64,000 nucleotides of DNA from Ruminococcus turbiniformis (GTDB lineage: Bacteria; Bacillota; Clostridia; Lachnospirales; Lachnospiraceae). The stretch is from contig NZ_JAJEQX010000006.1 in NCBI RefSeq assembly GCF_020687545.1, positions 62,001-126,000 on the forward strand. Reading direction: 5' to 3'. Below the pieces are notes generated by a model. It did no database searches and had not been told where the DNA came from. It saw only the letters and a list, made by a program, of their open reading frames with translations. The position numbers were made by a program, and so were the translations under genes. How positions within the stretch are numbered: position 1 is the stretch's first letter; each line of letters begins with the position of its first letter. This document shows, piece by piece, positions 60,049 to 64,000 of the stretch.

Positions 60049-60138
60049 AGATCTCTTCCTTCTCTGTTTAAACGTACCGGACGGCGGACAAAGTGCATGC
60101 CCTTGCCCGCCTCCGTTCCTCTCTATTATACATGTTTT

Positions 60139-62136
60139 TTATGCATGCAGACTGTATTCCGCCGTAAATTCTCTGTCGGATTTGCGGATTCTCCATACAA
60201 TGACTGCCGCGAATACAAGGATCGCAATCAGTCCCGGTACAAATGCCGTTCCAAGTGCTCCTGTCGTCGCAAGAGTTCCGATCTGGTATACAAGGAATGC
60301 GACCGTATATCCGGTTGCAAGCTGGAGGCAGATGCCGCCAAACAGCCATTTTCCGCTCTTCATCTCTGAATTCATCGCTCCGAGAGCCGCAAAGCACGGC
60401 GGTGTATAAAGGTTGAACATCAGGTACGCCAGCGCTGCCGCTTTTGTAAGTCCCATAACAGCGGCCACTTCATTTCCGCCGCCGACCAGAGCCAGTTCTT
60501 CTGTATCGATCAGATTTGTGATGCCGTAGACAACTGCCAGTGTACCGACCACATTCTCCTTTGCGATAAATCCGGTAACCGCTGCCGCCGCAAGCTGCCA
60601 TACACCGAATCCAAGCGGGATAAACAGGATGGAGATCGGGTGCGCAATGCTTGCCAGAATGGATGTACTCTCTGCGCCCTCTTCCACAAGCTGGAACTGC
60701 CAGTTAAAGCTCTGCATAATCTGTACAGCAGTGTTGCACACGAGAATGATTGTTCCTGCCTTGATAATATATGCCTTGCCGCGTTCAAGCATGGAAACGC
60801 AGGCCCTCTTTAAGCTCGGAATCTTGTATTCCGGCAGCTCGATGATGAAGAAGGATTTGCGGTATTTCTGTCCTGTAATTCTCTTGACAAGCAGTGCTCC
60901 GAGAAGGACAAGAAGGATACCTACAAGGTACATCGTTCCTGATACCCACCATGCGTCTGCGAAGAAGGCTCCTGCAAACAGAGCGATAACCGGAATCTTT
61001 GCCCCGCACGGCATGAACGGAGTAAGCATTGCAGTCGTTCTGCGTTCTCTCTCATTCCGGATCGTCCTGGAAGCCATGACGCCCGGGATCGCGCATCCGG
61101 TTCCGATAACCATCGGTATTACGGATTTTCCGGAAAGTCCGACTCTCTTGAAAATCGGGTCAAGCACAACTGTCGCCCGCGCCATATATCCGCAGTCCTC
61201 CAGAAGGGCGATGAGGAAATACATCACCATTACAAGCGGAAGGAAACCGACAACCGCGCCGACGCCGCCGATGATACCGTCTACAAGGATCGCATACAGC
61301 AGCGGGTTTGCGCTTTCCATCAGTCCGCCTGCCCATCCCTGGAAGGTTTCAATCCAGCCTACCAGCCAGTCGGCGATCCATGTCCCGACTGTTGTCTGGG
61401 ATATGTAAAACACAAGGAAAATAATGACAGCAAAAATCGGAATACCGATCACCTTATGCGTGATAATGCTGTCGATCTTATCCTGCATGTTTCTGTCTTT
61501 TGTAAAGACCTTTCTCTTTTCAACCTGTTTTACAATGCCGTTTACAAACTCGAAACGCTTTCTGTCAGCAGCCTCCACCGCATCTTTGTCATGAAGATCA
61601 ATGTTCTTCTGTACATAAGGCGCCTTCTGTCCTTTTCCTTTCAGGGATACAGCCGCTGTCACAGCTTCTTTCAGTCCCTCATGGCCGGAAGATGTAGAAA
61701 TTGTCTTGACGACCGGACACCCCAGCTTTTCCGAGAGAAGCTTTTCGTCGATCTTCGTCTGTTTCTTTTCTGTAATGTCGCTCTTATTCAGCGCCACAAC
61801 TACCGGTACCCCCAGTTCCAGAAGCTGCGTCGTGAAAAAGAGGCTCCTGCTTAAGTTCGTCGCATCCACGATATTGATAATCGCATCCGGATGCTCGTTT
61901 TTAACATAACTGCTCGTAATGCTCTCCTCGGAAGTAAAAGGCGACATGGAATAAGCTCCCGGCAGGTCAACTGCAACAAGCTCCTCTCCACTGTCATAGT
62001 AAGCCTTTTTAATAAGACTTTCTTTCCGCTCTACCGTAACACCGGCCCAGTTTCCGACACGCTCGTTTCTTCCGGTAAGCGCATTGTACATGGTCGTCTT
62101 TCCGCTGTTCGGATTCCCTGCAAAAGCGATTCTCAT
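60139..62136 (-). CDS. feoB: Ferrous iron transporter B
   Basis: 665 residues. N-terminal GTPase with G1 GNPNSGKTT (7-15), the switch region NWAGVTVERK, G3 DLPGAYS and G4 NKSD, followed by a helical domain and a membrane core with the two Gate motifs (YMARATVVLDPIFKRVGLSGKSVIPM and the second CGAKIPVIALFAGAFF, in parts). Imports Fe2+. ATG at 62136 has AAAGGAGG upstream. feoA is 117 bp upstream on the same strand, with a hairpin and a DtxR-like site between. Confidence 0.97.
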   Translation of the reverse strand: MRIAFAGNPNSGKTTMYNALTGRNERVGNWAGVTVERKESLIKKAYYDSGEELVAVDLPGAYSMSPFTSEESITSSYVKNEHPDAIINIVDATNLSRSLFFTTQLLELGVPVVVALNKSDITEKKQTKIDEKLLSEKLGCPVVKTISTSSGHEGLKEAVTAAVSLKGKGQKAPYVQKNIDLHDKDAVEAADRKRFEFVNGIVKQVEKRKVFTKDRNMQDKIDSIITHKVIGIPIFAVIIFLVFYISQTTVGTWIADWLVGWIETFQGWAGGLMESANPLLYAILVDGIIGGVGAVVGFLPLVMVMYFLIALLEDCGYMARATVVLDPIFKRVGLSGKSVIPMVIGTGCAIPGVMASRTIRNERERRTTAMLTPFMPCGAKIPVIALFAGAFFADAWWVSGTMYLVGILLVLLGALLVKRITGQKYRKSFFIIELPEYKIPSLKRACVSMLERGKAYIIKAGTIILVCNTAVQIMQSFNWQFQLVEEGAESTSILASIAHPISILFIPLGFGVWQLAAAAVTGFIAKENVVGTLAVVYGITNLIDTEELALVGGGNEVAAVMGLTKAAALAYLMFNLYTPPCFAALGAMNSEMKSGKWLFGGICLQLATGYTVAFLVYQIGTLATTGALGTAFVPGLIAILVFAAVIVWRIRKSDREFTAEYSLHA

Positions 62137-62163
62137 TTACAAATCTCCTCCTTTATTTTTTTG

Positions 62164-62217
62164 ATTAGTGCAAACTAACCCCTTTGCAAAAAAAATAGTA
62201 ATCAGCTTACTATTTTT
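62164..62217 (-). promoter_or_regulatory. feoA-feoB intergenic hairpin and DtxR-type site
   Basis: ATTAGTGCAAACTAAC (62164-62179) fits TTAG-N6-CTAA and lies 28 bp before the feoB start. Just upstream on the minus strand, AAAAATAGTAA (62191-62201) and TTACTATTTTT (62207-62217) make an 11-bp AT-rich stem followed by T residues, a probable partial terminator after feoA. Confidence 0.6.
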
Positions 62218-62252
62218 TATTTTATACTAACAGCATCGGCCAAATCCGAAAA

Positions 62253-62465
62253 TCAAATTGAAATGGCTCTTGCTAAATCAGTATCGATATTATATCTTCC
62301 ATCTTTGATAGAGACAGTACAGCCGCCTCTGACACGCGAAACTACGGTGATCGGCTCACCGCTGTAGCATCCGAGCGAAAACAGAAACGCTTCCAGCTCC
62401 TCGTCATCCGTCACAATATCTTTTATAATATACTCTTCGCCTTCTCTGGCATCCAGTAAATTCAT
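62253..62465 (-). CDS. feoA: FeoA domain protein
   Basis: 70 residues of SH3-like FeoA fold: NLLDAREGEEYIIKDIV, LGCYSGEPITVVSR and GGCTVSIKDGRYNIDTDLAR in parts, ending AISI. FeoA assists FeoB. The ATG at 62465 fits the family; an earlier in-frame start at 62483 is less likely. Its promoter at 62593-62565 contains a DtxR-type site over the -10. Divergent from the DtxR-family gene. Confidence 0.92.
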   Translation of the reverse strand: MNLLDAREGEEYIIKDIVTDDEELEAFLFSLGCYSGEPITVVSRVRGGCTVSIKDGRYNIDTDLARAISI

Positions 62466-62561
62466 CTCTTCACGACCTCTCACTGATTATCGCTCTGTAT
62501 GATATCATTTTGATGGTAACCCAGGTATCATCTTTTCGAGCAATTGTTGCATCTAACACAT

Positions 62562-62593
62562 GATAGTGTAGACTAACTTCCTTATTTTGTCAA
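62562..62593 (-). promoter_or_regulatory. feoA promoter with DtxR-type operator over the -10
   Basis: On the minus strand TTGACA (62593-62588) and TACACT (62570-62565) are 17 bp apart. GATAGTGTAGACTAAC (62562-62577) fits TTAG-N6-CTAA with one change and covers the -10. Confidence 0.72.
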
Positions 62594-62650
62594 TCCCTTT
62601 TAAGATAAAATTTGCGAAATATTATCAATTTCTTCCCGGGCAATAATGAT

Positions 62651-62679
62651 TTGCCGTCATGTCATGATTGTGATATACT
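62651..62679 (+). promoter_or_regulatory. Promoter of the DtxR-family gene
   Basis: TTGCCG (62651-62656) and TATACT (62674-62679) are 17 bp apart, 37 bp before the start codon. No TTAG-N6-CTAA site overlaps it. Confidence 0.6.
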
Positions 62680-62716
62680 GAGATAAATATCTGAAATTTT
62701 TAGCGAGGTGAATTAT

Positions 62717-63076
62717 ATGCATGGAAACGAGTCTGCCGAAAACTATCTGGAAACGATCCTTGTCTTAAGCCGGCGTCTCCCGGTAGTTCGTTCCGTAGAT
62801 GTCGCAACAGAGCTGAACTTTAAAAAATCCAGCGTCAGTGTGGCGATGAAAAAGCTGAGGGAAAGCGGCCATATCATCGTCTCCCCGGAAGGATATATCA
62901 GTCTGACCGAATCCGGAAAGGAAATTGCAGACTGCATCTACGAAAGACATACACTTCTCTCCTCCTGGCTGAAACGTCTCGGCGTTGACCCGAAAATCGC
63001 TGCGGAAGACGCCTGCAGAATCGAACACGTAATCAGCGCGGAAAGTTTTGAAGCGATCAAGCAGCACATCAGATAA
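62717..63076 (+). CDS. DtxR/MntR-family metal-dependent regulator
   Basis: 119 residues: a winged helix (SAENYLETILVLSRRLPVVRS, VDVATELNFKKSSVSVAMKKL) and a dimerisation domain (RHTLLSSWLKRLGVDPKIAAEDACRIEH) with metal ligands of the DtxR/MntR type (Glu and His residues in DACRIEHVIS). It lacks the SH3-like third domain, as do MntR-type members. ATG at 62717 has GAGGTG six bases upstream; GTG at 62708 lies within that site. Divergent from feoA, and the most likely reader of the TTAG-N6-CTAA sites in this window. Confidence 0.88.
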   Translation: MHGNESAENYLETILVLSRRLPVVRSVDVATELNFKKSSVSVAMKKLRESGHIIVSPEGYISLTESGKEIADCIYERHTLLSSWLKRLGVDPKIAAEDACRIEHVISAESFEAIKQHIR

Positions 63077-63105
63077 GCGGCATCCCTGTAAAGATGCCGC
63101 TTTTT
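63077..63105 (+). terminator. Terminator of the DtxR-family gene
   Basis: GCGGCATC (63077-63084) and GATGCCGC (63093-63100) form a perfect 8-bp stem with loop CCTGTAAA, followed by TTTTTG. Confidence 0.9.
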
Positions 63106-63170
63106 GTAAAGCCGGCGAGCCAGGGCCTGTCCGAGTTCCTGGTGCTTCAGGCAATTGCAGGCGGCGACGC

Positions 63171-64000
63171 TCAGAAATCCTGACGGATCTGTCCAAGCAC
63201 CTCTCTTAATTCGTCCGCGGAAGCCTTCAGTTTCTCCAGTTCTTCCTCTGAAAGCGCAATCTCCAGTACCTGCTCCGCACCGCCTCTGCCGACGATTGCC
63301 GGTATGCTTAAGCACAGGCCGCTCAGTCCGTATTCTCCGCTTAAGGAAACCGAGACCGGCATCACCGTATGACTGTCTCTTACAATGGATTCCGCGATTT
63401 TCGCCGCAGACATCCCGATTCCGTAATAAGTGGCTCCTTTACGCTCAATGATATCATAGGCACTGTCGCGTACCGCGTGATAGATCCCGTCCATCTCTTT
63501 CTCGAAATCTGCATACCCTTTCATCCGGGCAAACTCTTTTAATCCGATACCGTATATATTCGCGCAGCTCCAAACGGCGAGTTCACTGTCGCCGTGTTCC
63601 CCGGCGATAAAAGCGTGTACATTTCTGCTGTCTACTTCGAGTTTTTCACTGATCAAGTATTTCAGCCGCGCTGTGTCAAGCACCGTGCCCGAACCGATTA
63701 CCCGCTCTCCCGGGAATCCCGATTCTGCCAGAGCCACCTGGGTCAGAATGTCAACCGGGTTGGAAACAATCAGCAGGATTCCTTCACACCCAACTCTTTT
63801 GATCTCACCGATAACCGATCTCATAATCCTGGAATTTTTCTGTACGAGGTCCAGACGGGTCTCCCCCGGTTTCTGGTTCGCCCCCGCAGTGATGATCACC
63901 ACCGCGGCATCTGCAATATCCTCGTAGCTGCCCGCATAGATGTCCATCGCATGAGCAAACGGGAGGCCGTGGCTGATATCCATCGCTTCCCCTTCTGCTT
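63171..64000 (-). CDS. ldh: L-lactate dehydrogenase, 5' end outside window
   Basis: NAD-dependent lactate/malate dehydrogenase family; reduces pyruvate to L-lactate. The frame is open to the right edge (AEGEA before MDISHGLPF), so the true start lies beyond 64000 and the Rossmann N-terminus is missing. Visible: ITAGANQKPGETRLDLVQKN, the substrate arginine in this loop, SNPVDILTQVA, GSGTVLDTARLK and the catalytic histidine in IAGEHGDSEL. The Gln in GANQKPGETR fits lactate rather than malate. It converges with the DtxR-family gene. Confidence 0.93.
   Translation of the reverse strand, partial: AEGEAMDISHGLPFAHAMDIYAGSYEDIADAAVVIITAGANQKPGETRLDLVQKNSRIMRSVIGEIKRVGCEGILLIVSNPVDILTQVALAESGFPGERVIGSGTVLDTARLKYLISEKLEVDSRNVHAFIAGEHGDSELAVWSCANIYGIGLKEFARMKGYADFEKEMDGIYHAVRDSAYDIIERKGATYYGIGMSAAKIAESIVRDSHTVMPVSVSLSGEYGLSGLCLSIPAIVGRGGAEQVLEIALSEEELEKLKASADELREVLGQIRQDF

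Overview
The window reads as a chromosomal segment of a Gram-positive anaerobe of the class Clostridia, most likely family Lachnospiraceae. This is inferred from gene content (DUF4364, DUF1385, DUF6110, a CBS/DRTGG-type manganese pyrophosphatase, a B12-dependent ribonucleotide reductase, the 2-hydroxyacyl-CoA dehydratase/activase family, FeoB-associated Cys-rich proteins), from strong AGGAGG ribosome-binding sites and from moderately high GC. No rRNA, tRNA, CRISPR array or complete insertion sequence was seen.

Layout. 1-7900 (minus strand): hisC (cut by the window edge), an aminotransferase, a DUF2156 protein, prfA-prmC-DUF1385, rpmE and rho. 8140-12928: malic enzyme, a TIGR01212 radical SAM protein and DUF4364 (plus), facing rarA and tcdA (minus). 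12925-16722: an AraC regulator divergent from galK-galT. 16873-19130: a CsoR-type repressor and a P1B metal ATPase, each with a visible promoter and dyad. 19146-23413 (minus): a seven-gene, end-to-end overlapping operon that looks like an undescribed RiPP system (PqqD-like RRE, radical SAM/SPASM enzyme, four-Cys precursor, HprK-like kinase, S26-type peptidase, YkgJ-type Cys-cluster protein, membrane protein). It lies behind galE and a sugar nucleotidyltransferase. 25821-33473: a DUF368 transporter, a MerR-RDD fusion regulator with a textbook MerR operator, enolase, flavin reductase, pyrophosphatase, and an S1-domain protein with a MITE-like element in its leader. 33603-40019: DUF2325, a small unknown protein, a BlaR1/BlaI-like pair, YolD plus a Y-family polymerase, and an EamA transporter. 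40144-41217 is decayed. 41567-51846: LysR, nrdJ, an HTH-ATPase-STAS-like regulator, pepT, a split 2-hydroxyacyl-CoA dehydratase/activase operon and a C39-like peptidase. 52242-55777: a GntR-controlled double ABC transporter. 56040-63076: an iron island with feoA, feoB, two HMA fusion proteins, a Fur-family regulator, a possible ferrosome-type cluster (26-aa protein, DUF6110, P1B ATPase with an SC-x6-P motif) and a DtxR-family regulator. 63171-64000: the 3' part of an L-lactate dehydrogenase gene.

Two things stand out. One is the RiPP operon. The other is a recurring operator of the form TTAG-N6-CTAA, found at or near the promoters of feoA, feoB, the P1B ATPase cluster, the DUF2325 gene and enolase. 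It ties distant loci to the DtxR-family regulator encoded at 62717. All functions are assigned by reading motifs and recalling families; no database search was run.
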